Part shown: piece after piece, positions 1-6,500 of the stretch
Numbering within the stretch: position 1 is the first letter of the stretch
Layout: every line of letters starts with the position of its first letter
Origin: an uncultured Ruminococcus sp.
GTDB lineage: Bacteria; Bacillota; Clostridia; Oscillospirales; CAG-272
Assembly (NCBI GenBank): GCA_902797495.1
Contig: CADBTH010000123.1
Coordinates: forward strand, 1-11,417
Length of the DNA stretch: 11,417 nt
Direction: 5' to 3'
Position numbers and translations under genes: made by a program
Notes under the pieces: generated by a model
Told to the model about the DNA's origin: nothing
The model's input: the letters and a program-made list of their open reading frames with translations, nothing else
Database searches by the model: none

Positions 1-1
1 G

Positions 2-3000
2 AACGCTCTCGTCATCACGGACTGCATCTTCAACGGCAACACATGCGGCTCCGCTCAGTGCGGCTCCGATATCTATATCACGAAGGCGAACACCTCCAAC
101 GTAAGAACTTCTTACGACTACGAGTGTCTGCACTTCCAGCTCTACGTCGACAACACGGGCGCGCGTTACTCCGCTTCCAACGCGGTTGCGGCAACATCCA
201 GCGTTCTCACAGCCGGCTATGGCTACGTTTACGTACAGAGCGGCGAAGGCCACGCATGGGGTCCCTGGACTGTAGTTTCCAATCCCACTTGTACGGAAGA
301 GGGCGTTTCCCAGAGAACGTGCCCGAACTGCGGTAAGGTAGAAACAACTACGACTGCTGCTCTCGGACACAGCTGGAACAACGGCGTTGAAACGGTTCAT
401 CCCGGATGCACCACGACAGGTACGAAGCTGTTCACCTGCACACGCTGCCAGGCGACAAGAACAGAATCCGTTCCGGCTCTCGGTCACGACCAGTCCAACG
501 CTACAAGAGTTGAGCCCACGTGTACTGAAGCAGGTTCGACTTCCTACACTTGCCCGAGATGCGGACAGACGTTCTCCGAAACTCTTCCGGCTCTCGGACA
601 CGCGGCAGTAACTACAAGAGTTGAGCCCACATGTACGGCTGCAGGTTCCACGACGACGACGTGTACCCGCTGCGGCGTAGTCCTCAGCAGTTCCGTTCTT
701 CCCGCTCTCGGACACGTTCCGGGCGAGTGGGTAGTAGCAACTCCCGCTACCAAGACCTCCACGGGTCTCAAGGAGCAGAGATGCACACGCTGCAACGCGG
801 TTATCGCGACCGAAATCATCCCGGTGATCCCGGACGCTACCGTAGTCGCAGGAACGACGGAAGTTGATTCCGTTCCCGCAAATACCGTAAAAGTTCCGGT
901 TACCTATGTCGGCAATGAAGGCACATGGGCTATGGGCTTCTACGTAGTATATGACAGCCAGCTCTCCCTCAAGGGCGTGCTCGCAGGCGACGTATTTGAA
1001 TCTATCGTAAACTCTCCTTACGATGTAGATCCCGCGTCCAACGCACGCGCGGCTGCAGCTCTCCAGGCGGCAGGCGTCTCCACAAGCGGCGTTAAATGCT
1101 ACCGCTTCTATGCAGAAAACTATCTCTTCGAAAACATCGAAGGCGACGGCAAACTCTGCGACCTCGTATTCAACGTTCCGAATACGACAGATTACGAGCT
1201 CCCCGTCAAGATTGTCCCCGTAGCAGGTCTGACGATCAACGCTGCCGGCGATGATATAAGCCTTCTCAAGCAGGACGGCGCTATCGTTATCCCGAGCAAC
1301 AACAACTGCGACCACTCCGTATTCCACTGGGAAGTAACGAAGGCTGCAACGTGCACCGAGTCCGGAACAAGAGCTAAGATCTGCGATAATTGCGGCAGAA
1401 CTCTTGATACTCAGACGATCGCTCCTCTCGGCCACGCTTACGGCGCATGGGCGCAGACGGTAGCTCCCACATGTACCGCTGCAGGTCAGGAAGCTTCCAC
1501 TTGTTCAAGATGCGGCGCAAAGCAGTACCGCGAGATCGCAGCTCTCGGACATCAGTACAGCGAATATGTTGTAACGAAGGAAGCTACGTGCACAGAGACA
1601 GGTACGCTCACGGCTACTTGTACAAGATGCGGCAACGCTATCACAGATACGATCCCCGCTAAGGGACACACTCCCGGCGAATGGGTAGTAACAGTAGAAC
1701 CCGGATACACCGCAGGCGAAAGAGTCAAGTACTGCACGGTTTGCGGCGAGATCCTTGAAACAGAAGAACTTCCTCCTCTCTATGAGCCCGCTATCGTAGG
1801 TTCCACGGAAGAAGCGGAAGGCAACCAGGCTGTCAACGCGACGATCAGCTTCAACAACAACCCCGGCGTCAACACAGTTGTACTTTACGTATACTATGAT
1901 GAAGCTCTCACGCTCAACAGCATCACAAACGGCGCTGTATTCGGAGCAACCGAATTCACGGTAAGCGCTAACCTCAGAAACGATCCGAGCTTCAAGGCTC
2001 AGGCACTCTCCGCGTTCAACGCATGCGGCGTTTCCACTGAAGGCAAGAAGATCGCGATAGTTCTCTTCGACACGGACGTTACGAACAACGTAACCGCTTC
2101 CGGCGTTCTCCTCAACCTCAACTTCACGACTCCCGACGTACTTGAAGGCGCATATGCGTTCGGCGCAGTTGCAAACGCAGCCGACATCTTCAACAAGGAC
2201 GACGTAGACGTAGCAGTCGTAAAGACAGCGGGCGAGATCATCGTAAGAGAGAGCGTATGCGACCACGTATGGGGCGCATGGACGGAAGTAACACCCGCTT
2301 CCTGCACGGAGGCAGGCGAAGAGTCCAGAACTTGCGGCATCTGCGGCAAGACCGAAACACGCGCTATCGCGGCACTCGGCCACGACGTTCAGAACCCGAC
2401 AGTAACTCCCGCAACATGTACGACCACAGGATTTGAGGGCGGCGTATGCTCCCGCTGCGGCGAATCCATCGGCACGGTCATCCCGGCTCTCGGACATGAC
2501 TGGGGCGAATGGACTCAGATCAACGAAACCACTCTCCAGCGCGTATGCGCTCGCTGCGGCGAAACACAGGAGAGAGAAATCTCCGCTGATCCTACACTCA
2601 CCGTTATCGGCAAGACCGTAAGAGAAGGCGAGACCTTCACGGTTCCGTTCATGGTATCCGGTAACCCGGGCTTCGAGACGGCTCTTATGTTCGTATACTT
2701 CGACGAAGCGCTCCACCTCGACGCAGTTACCGCAGGCGACGTATTCACGTCTTCCGAGCTCGATACGAGCACGAACCTTAACAGGATCCCCGCAGACAGC
2801 GCGCTCGCATCCGCAGCGTTCGCTGACTGGGGCATCGACGCAACAGGCAAGCGTTTCGTAAGCCTGCTCTTCGACAGCAGCACGTACGCCGACAACTCCG
2901 GCAACGGTCTGCTCGCAACACTCACATTCACGGCTCCCGAGACAGAGGGCACGTACTTCATCGGCGTTCTCGATTCTCAGCCCGACGTGCTGAATCACGC

Positions 3001-5002
3001 AGACGAAGAAGTAGTATTCGCATTTGAAAACTCCGAGATCGTAGTATCCGCGTGCGAGCACGTAGCAGGCACGGTAGAAACCGTTCCCGCAACTTGCACG
3101 GAAGCAGGTTACACAAGAACGTACTGCTCCATCTGCGGAAACGTCATCTCCGAGACAACGTATCCCGCAACGGGTCATATCCCCGGCGAGTGGGAAGTAA
3201 CTGTTCCCGCAACCGAGACCACAGGCGGACACAAGGTCAAGAGATGTACGGTATGCGGCGAGATCCTTGAAGAGAGAGATACTCTCCCGACAACGGCTCC
3301 CGTAGTTTACTTCGAAGACGTCACGGCATATGCGGACGAAGACTTCCAGATCTCCGTATTCCTCAAGAACAACCCGGGTCTCTGGGGACTCCATCCGTAC
3401 CTCACGTACGCAGACGATATGAGAGTCAAGAAAGTTACGTTCTCGAACGAAGTATTCGACGAGTGCGACAAGGGCTCCCTCAACCAGATCCCGTCCTCCA
3501 ATGAGATCGTAAGCGAAGCGTTCATCTTATGCGGCGAGACCATGGAAGGCGTAAGAACGGTCAGCATCCCGATGAACACCTCCGAGATGGGCGATGTTTA
3601 CAACGACGGCGAACTCTTCACGGCAACGTTCAAGGGCATGCCAGTAGGCGATTACAGGATCTACATCGTTATGAGATCCGACGAAAGCTTCAACTGGGAC
3701 GATGAGACCGTTCCGATGAACGTTGAAGACACGATCGTTCACGTTATCGAAAGACCGACGTGCGATCACGCAAACACAACGACAGAGACAGTTCCCGCTA
3801 CCTGCACGGAAGCAGGATACACGAGAGTGACCTGCACAGACTGCGGAACGATCATTTCCAACGTAGTCATCCAGGCTCTCGGACACAACTACACGCTCAC
3901 GTCCGAAACTCCCGCAACCTGCACGGAAGCAGGCTCCAGAGTTGAAACGTGTACTCGCTGCGGCGACGTCAAGACGACGTCTATCCCCGCCCTCGGACAC
4001 AACTGGGGCGAATGGATCCAGATCGACGACGATACGCTCCAGCGCACATGCTCGAGATGCGGCGAGACAGAGACGAAGCCCGTACCGAAGGTTCCCACAC
4101 TGACGGCTGAAGGCGCGACTGTTGAAGCAGGCGAAACGTTCACGATCGCTCTTACGATGGCGAACAACCCCGGCTTCGAGACAGGACTTATGTACTTCTA
4201 CTTCGACGAAGCTCTCCACCTCGAATCCGTAGCTGCAGGCGACGTATTCAACGCGTCCGAACTTACTGTCAGCGACAACCTCAACAGAGTTCCCGCAGAC
4301 AGCCCGCTCGCTTCTGCCGCGTTCACGTACTGGGGCATCGACACCACAGGCAAGCACTTCGTAAGCCTGCTGTTCGATAACGCTCTGACAGCCGATAAGC
4401 TCGGCGACGGCACGCTCGTAACGCTCACGTTCACGGCTCCCGCTGAGGCAGGCACCTACTTCGTAGGCATCATGGATTCTCAGCCCGACGTTCTCAACCA
4501 CGCTGACGACGAGATCGTCTTCGCGTTTGAAAACGCAGAAGTAAACGTAATCAACCACGAGCACGTGACCGAGACGATCACGACTCCCGCAACCTGCACG
4601 GAAGCAGGCTCCGTCGTCGTAAGATGCACGGTATGCGGCGAGACGATCTCCACTGAGACGATCGCTCCTCTCGGACATAATCCTGGCGCGTGGGTCGTTG
4701 AAGGCGATTACGAAGTTCAGTACTGCACACGCTGCGGTGAAGAACTCAACAGAAGACCGATCGAAGAACCCGAGTATCTCCTCGGCGACGTCAACGGTGA
4801 CGGCAAGGTCAATATGAGAGACTACAGACTCCTTGATAACTACTTCGATCTCGAGGTAGGCATTGACGAACTCGTATTCATCAACACCGACATCAACAAC
4901 GACGGCAGGATCGACTTCAGAGACAGAAAGCTTCTCTTCAACTATCTCCAGGATAGGATCACATACGACGATCTGCTTGAAGCACACGGAGATTTTGATT
5001 GA
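2..5002 (+). CDS. Large secreted modular protein: Cys/His repeat arrays, five cohesin-like modules and a C-terminal dockerin (5' partial)
   Basis: The frame is open from base 2 to the TGA at 5000-5002, giving 1666 visible residues with no stop, so the gene enters from the left and its signal peptide is out of view. A GTG at 824 is an internal valine, because the same repeat pattern runs through it. Order: a beta-helix-like end (about 2-190, with ITDCIFNGN and SDIYI as in parallel beta-helix coils); Cys/His array 1 (251-832); cohesin-like 1 (833-1306); array 2 (1307-1780); cohesin-like 2 (1781-2257); array 3 (2258-2590); cohesin-like 3 (2591-3052); array 4 (3053-3295); cohesin-like 4 (3296-3760); array 5 (3761-4093); cohesin-like 5 (4094-4555); array 6 (4556-4777); dockerin. 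I see no LPXTG motif, SLH domain or catalytic domain. By inference it is an extracellular scaffold or adhesin held to partners through its dockerin. Val GTA and Arg AGA are frequent, unlike the - strand genes. Substrate and partners are unknown. Confidence 0.9.
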   Translation, partial: NALVITDCIFNGNTCGSAQCGSDIYITKANTSNVRTSYDYECLHFQLYVDNTGARYSASNAVAATSSVLTAGYGYVYVQSGEGHAWGPWTVVSNPTCTEEGVSQRTCPNCGKVETTTTAALGHSWNNGVETVHPGCTTTGTKLFTCTRCQATRTESVPALGHDQSNATRVEPTCTEAGSTSYTCPRCGQTFSETLPALGHAAVTTRVEPTCTAAGSTTTTCTRCGVVLSSSVLPALGHVPGEWVVATPATKTSTGLKEQRCTRCNAVIATEIIPVIPDATVVAGTTEVDSVPANTVKVPVTYVGNEGTWAMGFYVVYDSQLSLKGVLAGDVFESIVNSPYDVDPASNARAAAALQAAGVSTSGVKCYRFYAENYLFENIEGDGKLCDLVFNVPNTTDYELPVKIVPVAGLTINAAGDDISLLKQDGAIVIPSNNNCDHSVFHWEVTKAATCTESGTRAKICDNCGRTLDTQTIAPLGHAYGAWAQTVAPTCTAAGQEASTCSRCGAKQYREIAALGHQYSEYVVTKEATCTETGTLTATCTRCGNAITDTIPAKGHTPGEWVVTVEPGYTAGERVKYCTVCGEILETEELPPLYEPAIVGSTEEAEGNQAVNATISFNNNPGVNTVVLYVYYDEALTLNSITNGAVFGATEFTVSANLRNDPSFKAQALSAFNACGVSTEGKKIAIVLFDTDVTNNVTASGVLLNLNFTTPDVLEGAYAFGAVANAADIFNKDDVDVAVVKTAGEIIVRESVCDHVWGAWTEVTPASCTEAGEESRTCGICGKTETRAIAALGHDVQNPTVTPATCTTTGFEGGVCSRCGESIGTVIPALGHDWGEWTQINETTLQRVCARCGETQEREISADPTLTVIGKTVREGETFTVPFMVSGNPGFETALMFVYFDEALHLDAVTAGDVFTSSELDTSTNLNRIPADSALASAAFADWGIDATGKRFVSLLFDSSTYADNSGNGLLATLTFTAPETEGTYFIGVLDSQPDVLNHADEEVVFAFENSEIVVSACEHVAGTVETVPATCTEAGYTRTYCSICGNVISETTYPATGHIPGEWEVTVPATETTGGHKVKRCTVCGEILEERDTLPTTAPVVYFEDVTAYADEDFQISVFLKNNPGLWGLHPYLTYADDMRVKKVTFSNEVFDECDKGSLNQIPSSNEIVSEAFILCGETMEGVRTVSIPMNTSEMGDVYNDGELFTATFKGMPVGDYRIYIVMRSDESFNWDDETVPMNVEDTIVHVIERPTCDHANTTTETVPATCTEAGYTRVTCTDCGTIISNVVIQALGHNYTLTSETPATCTEAGSRVETCTRCGDVKTTSIPALGHNWGEWIQIDDDTLQRTCSRCGETETKPVPKVPTLTAEGATVEAGETFTIALTMANNPGFETGLMYFYFDEALHLESVAAGDVFNASELTVSDNLNRVPADSPLASAAFTYWGIDTTGKHFVSLLFDNALTADKLGDGTLVTLTFTAPAEAGTYFVGIMDSQPDVLNHADDEIVFAFENAEVNVINHEHVTETITTPATCTEAGSVVVRCTVCGETISTETIAPLGHNPGAWVVEGDYEVQYCTRCGEELNRRPIEEPEYLLGDVNGDGKVNMRDYRLLDNYFDLEVGIDELVFINTDINNDGRIDFRDRKLLFNYLQDRITYDDLLEAHGDFD
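2258..3052 (+). repeat. First copy of an internally duplicated module (array 3 + cohesin-like 3)
   Basis: This 795-nt block comprises a three-unit Cys/His array of 333 nt and a cohesin-like module of 462 nt. It matches the block at 3761-4555 at an offset of exactly 1503 nt, with the same sub-module boundaries and no net length change. Both arrays end in the same closer type (GEWxQIxxTTLQR or GEWxQIxxDTLQR, then CxRCGET). The two cohesin-like parts share about two thirds of their residues by eye in ungapped alignment. Confidence 0.85.
3761..4555 (+). repeat. Second copy of the duplicated module (array 5 + cohesin-like 5)
   Basis: Partner of the 2258-3052 block. Long shared stretches include YFDEALHL, AGDVF, LASAAF, FVSLLFD, TLTFTAP and DSQPDVLNHAD. 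Synonymous codon differences are plentiful (for example CCCGACGTGCTGAATCAC against CCCGACGTTCTCAACCAC), so the duplication is old enough to have diverged but the protein sequence is held. The module between the copies (array 4 + cohesin-like 4, 3053-3760) is of a different type. Confidence 0.85.
4778..4966 (+). other. Type I dockerin module with two complete calcium loops
   Basis: Loop 1 (4787-4822) reads DVNGDGKVNMRD and loop 2 (4889-4924) reads DINNDGRIDFRD. Both keep Asp1, Asn3, Asp5, Asn/Asp9 and Asp12, the calcium ligands of the dockerin F-hand, and each is followed by a helix (YRLLDNYF and RKLLFNYL). In canonical dockerins, loop positions 10-11 help set cohesin specificity. Here they are Met-Arg and Phe-Arg, unlike the common Ser-Thr or Ala-Leu/Ile types. 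The two halves match each other at position 11, compatible with the dual-orientation binding known for type I dockerins. Only a short acidic tail follows before the stop. Confidence 0.9.
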
Positions 5003-5020
5003 TCCGTAACATAAATAACC

Positions 5021-5050
5021 AAAGGGCGCCTTCGGGCGCCCTTTTTGTTT
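5021..5050 (+). terminator. Rho-independent terminator of the large modular gene
   Basis: A perfect 10-bp stem (AAAGGGCGCC at 5021-5030 with GGCGCCCTTT at 5035-5044) closes on a TTCG tetraloop and runs into a T-rich tail (TTTTTGTTT). It starts 18 bases after the TGA. The tail ends where the -35 box of the next promoter begins. Confidence 0.95.
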
Positions 5051-5077
5051 GACAACATCAATACGATGTGATACAAT
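5049..5077 (+). promoter_or_regulatory. Sigma-A-type promoter for cca
   Basis: A consensus -35 TTGACA (5049-5054) and a -10 TACAAT (5072-5077) are separated by exactly 17 bases. Transcription would start near 5084, leaving a leader of about 20 bases before the ATG at 5106. The -35 box shares two bases with the tail of the preceding terminator. Such a strong match predicts constitutive expression of cca independent of the upstream gene. Confidence 0.88.
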
Positions 5078-5093
5078 AGATAAAAATATAAGT

Positions 5094-5102
5094 GGGGGTG
5101 AG
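5094..5102 (+). promoter_or_regulatory. Ribosome binding site that fixes the cca start at 5106
   Basis: GGGGGTGAG aligns with the anti-Shine-Dalgarno complement GGAGGTGAT, leaving 7 bases between the GG-rich core and ATG 5106. It lies downstream of the -10 box, as it must, whereas the TTG at 5049 lies inside the -35 box and would not be transcribed from this promoter. Confidence 0.8.
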
Positions 5103-5105
5103 CGG

Positions 5106-6440
5106 ATGCTTCCGGAGAGAATAAGAACTGTCCTTACAATGCTTGAGGACGCGGGATATGAAGCGTATCTCGTAGGCGGATGCGTTCGCGATCCGCTCAT
5201 CGGAAGAGAGGTTTCCGATTACGACGTCACGACATCCGCTCTGCCGGAAGAAGTAGAGCGGGTCTTTGAAGGGATGAAGGTGATCGAGACCGGAATTAAG
5301 CACGGGACGGTAACGGTGTTGTCGGAAGGCGAGCCCGTCGAGATCACGACGTTCCGTACAGACGGCGAATATCTCGACTCGCGTCACCCCGAGAGCGTAT
5401 CGTTTACGAGGAATATCGCGGACGACCTTTCGCGCCGCGATTTCACGGTAAACTCCATCGCCGTGAATAAGGATGGCGAATACGTCGATCCTTACGGCGG
5501 GCGGGAGGATATCGCGCGCCGGGTTATAAGATGCACGGGCGACCCCGACAAGAGGTTCGGCGAGGACGCGCTCCGTATCATCCGCGCGCTTCGCTTTTCG
5601 TCCGTGCTGGGGTTTGAAATAGAAGAAGCGACCGCCGACTCTATACACCGCAACCGAGCTCTTCTTTCAAAAATATCGGTCGAGCGCGTCTTTTCTGAGC
5701 TGAAAAAGCTGCTATGCGGAGAAAACGTGTTCCGCGTACTGACCGATTTTTCTGACGCCATCTGTACGGTCGTTCCCGAAATGGCACCGTGTGTCGGATT
5801 TGATCAGAAAAGCGTTTATCACGTTTACGACGTCTATACGCATATCGCGAAGACCGTCGAGGCGATCGAGCCGGACGAGACTCTCCGCCTCGCAATGCTC
5901 TTCCACGATATCGGTAAGCCGCATTCGTATCAGCTGAAGAAAGACGGAGTACATTACAGCTTTCACGGCCATCCCGAAGTATCAGCCGATATCGCTAAGG
6001 AGTGGCTTGATAAGATGCATGCTGACGGCAAAATGCGCCGGCTTGTGCCGCTCTTGTGCCGTTACCACGACAGAACGGTCGCACCGACCGAAAAGTCCGT
6101 AAAAAAGCTGCTCAGAGACCTCTCATACGATGAAGTCATCATGCTCTGTAAAGTGCAGAAGGCGGATTCAGCGGGACACGCACCGGGCATGGCGACCGAC
6201 AGGGGCGCGACGGCGGACGTAATTTCGGAGATCGCTGAAAGGATCGTCTCACGCGGCGAGTGCTTCTCGCTCCGCGACCTCGCGGTAAACGGAAACGACC
6301 TTGCCGCCCTCGGCTTCACCGGTCGCGATATAGGCGCGAAACTGCACGAACTGCTCGACCTCGTCATAGACGAAAGACTTCCGAACGAGAGACAAAAGCT
6401 ATTGGGACACATAAAGAAAAATCCCCTTCAAAAGTTTTGA
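5106..6440 (+). CDS. cca: CCA-adding tRNA nucleotidyltransferase (class II, with HD domain)
   Basis: Adds or repairs the 3' CCA end of tRNAs from CTP and ATP in the cytoplasm. The 444 residues show the class II pol-beta head: LVGGCVRD at 22-29, then SDYDV with the metal-binding Asp38 and Asp40; RRDFTVN at 110-116; and the nucleotide-selecting EDALR at 153-157 followed by IIRALRF. An HD domain follows with FHDIGKP (His267, Asp268) and later His residues (YSFHGHPE), then a C-terminal tail-type domain (FTGRDIGAKLHELLDLVIDERLPNER) as in Bacillus-type CCA enzymes. Length is normal for HD-containing family members. The start is ATG 5106, supported by the ribosome binding site and promoter; the frame also has an in-frame TTG at 5049 inside the -35 box. 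A poly(A) polymerase is less likely, because that group is proteobacterial and lacks this HD arrangement. It is monocistronic, between a terminator and a convergent operon. Confidence 0.93.
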   Translation: MLPERIRTVLTMLEDAGYEAYLVGGCVRDPLIGREVSDYDVTTSALPEEVERVFEGMKVIETGIKHGTVTVLSEGEPVEITTFRTDGEYLDSRHPESVSFTRNIADDLSRRDFTVNSIAVNKDGEYVDPYGGREDIARRVIRCTGDPDKRFGEDALRIIRALRFSSVLGFEIEEATADSIHRNRALLSKISVERVFSELKKLLCGENVFRVLTDFSDAICTVVPEMAPCVGFDQKSVYHVYDVYTHIAKTVEAIEPDETLRLAMLFHDIGKPHSYQLKKDGVHYSFHGHPEVSADIAKEWLDKMHADGKMRRLVPLLCRYHDRTVAPTEKSVKKLLRDLSYDEVIMLCKVQKADSAGHAPGMATDRGATADVISEIAERIVSRGECFSLRDLAVNGNDLAALGFTGRDIGAKLHELLDLVIDERLPNERQKLLGHIKKNPLQKF

Positions 6441-6448
6441 GGGAGAGC

Positions 6449-6482
6449 GCGAGAGGGAACTTTTTCAAAAGTTCCCTCTCGC
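6449..6482. terminator. Inverted repeat between the convergent cca and topoisomerase genes, probably a two-way terminator
   Basis: A 12-bp perfect stem (6449-6460 with 6471-6482, GCGAGAGGGAAC and its complement) can be extended by a few T-A pairs, with a TTTTTCAAAA loop region. It sits in the 60-bp gap between the two stop codons. Neither flank has a strong T-run, so termination may be imperfect. The decamer TTCAAAAGTT occurs in the loop (6464-6473) and again at the end of cca (6427-6436). Confidence 0.65.
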
Positions 6483-6500
6483 AATTTCGTTCTGATTAAA

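Larger units (their letters stand above)
833..4555 (+). other. Five cohesin-like beta-sandwich modules (833-1306, 1781-2257, 2591-3052, 3296-3760, 4094-4555)
   Basis: Each module is about 154-159 residues. It begins with a strand pair like GETFTVPFMVSGNPGFETA, continues through FVYFDEALHLDAVTAGDVF, and ends with LATLTFTAP ... GTYFIGV. The N-N-P-G-F/V/L turn, the Y-x-x-x-L-x-L-x-x-V-x-x-G strand and the late TLTF strand are the hallmarks of the cohesin/E-set sandwich seen in dockerin-associated proteins. Modules 2-5 carry the NPG turn; module 1 is more divergent, with NEGTWAMGFYVVYDS in its place. All five have an insertion before the last strands (for example ADWGIDATGKRFVSLLFDS). Whether they bind dockerins, or serve only as spacers or sugar-binding sandwiches, cannot be decided from sequence. 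Confidence 0.7.
251..4777 (+). repeat. Six arrays of a 38-40 residue Cys/His unit (19 units) between the cohesin-like modules
   Basis: Each full unit has the pattern GH-x(2)-W/x ... ATCTEAG ... CxxCG ... ALGH, with one Cys in CTEAG, a CxxC pair and a closing GH shared with the next unit. The unit starts in array 1 (His codons at 251, 368, 485, 599, 713) show a 114-117 nt period. Unit numbers are 5, 4, 3, 2, 3 and 2 for arrays 1 to 6. Arrays 2-5 open with C-D/E-H, and array 6 opens with H-E-H. The last unit of every array has CxxC but lacks the CTEAG cysteine and the final GH, and usually carries GEW or GAW. Such degenerate CxxC repeats are common in large extracellular proteins of gut Clostridia. 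A zinc-ribbon-like fold is my inference; disulfides are the alternative. Confidence 0.9.

Noticed and set aside
824..826. GTG as the start of a 1392-residue protein
   Set aside because: The frame is open upstream to base 2 with four complete Cys/His units and part of a fifth, continuing the same pattern, and no ribosome binding site precedes 824.
1505..3394. 629-codon open frame on the - strand inside the large modular gene
   Set aside because: It is a mirror of the biased, repetitive codons of the + strand gene: its translation is Cys/Arg/Val-rich with no recognisable domain, while the + frame has clear modules throughout.
251..4777. Regularly spaced repeats as a possible CRISPR array
   Set aside because: The period is 114-117 nt with degenerate DNA, kept at protein level and in frame; there are no short identical repeats with unique spacers.
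251..4777. CxxC units as rubredoxin, DnaJ-type or DNA-binding zinc fingers
   Set aside because: The spacing (Cys, about 10 residues, CxxC, then GH) and the extracellular cohesin/dockerin context do not fit those intracellular families.
5049..5051. TTG as start codon of cca
   Set aside because: It is part of the -35 box TTGACA, lies upstream of the expected transcript start, and lacks a ribosome binding site; ATG 5106 has one at good spacing.
3527..5200. 557-codon open frame on the - strand spanning the end of the modular gene and the start of cca
   Set aside because: It crosses a perfect terminator, a consensus promoter and two well-supported + strand genes and shows no domain; a chance open frame from low stop frequency.
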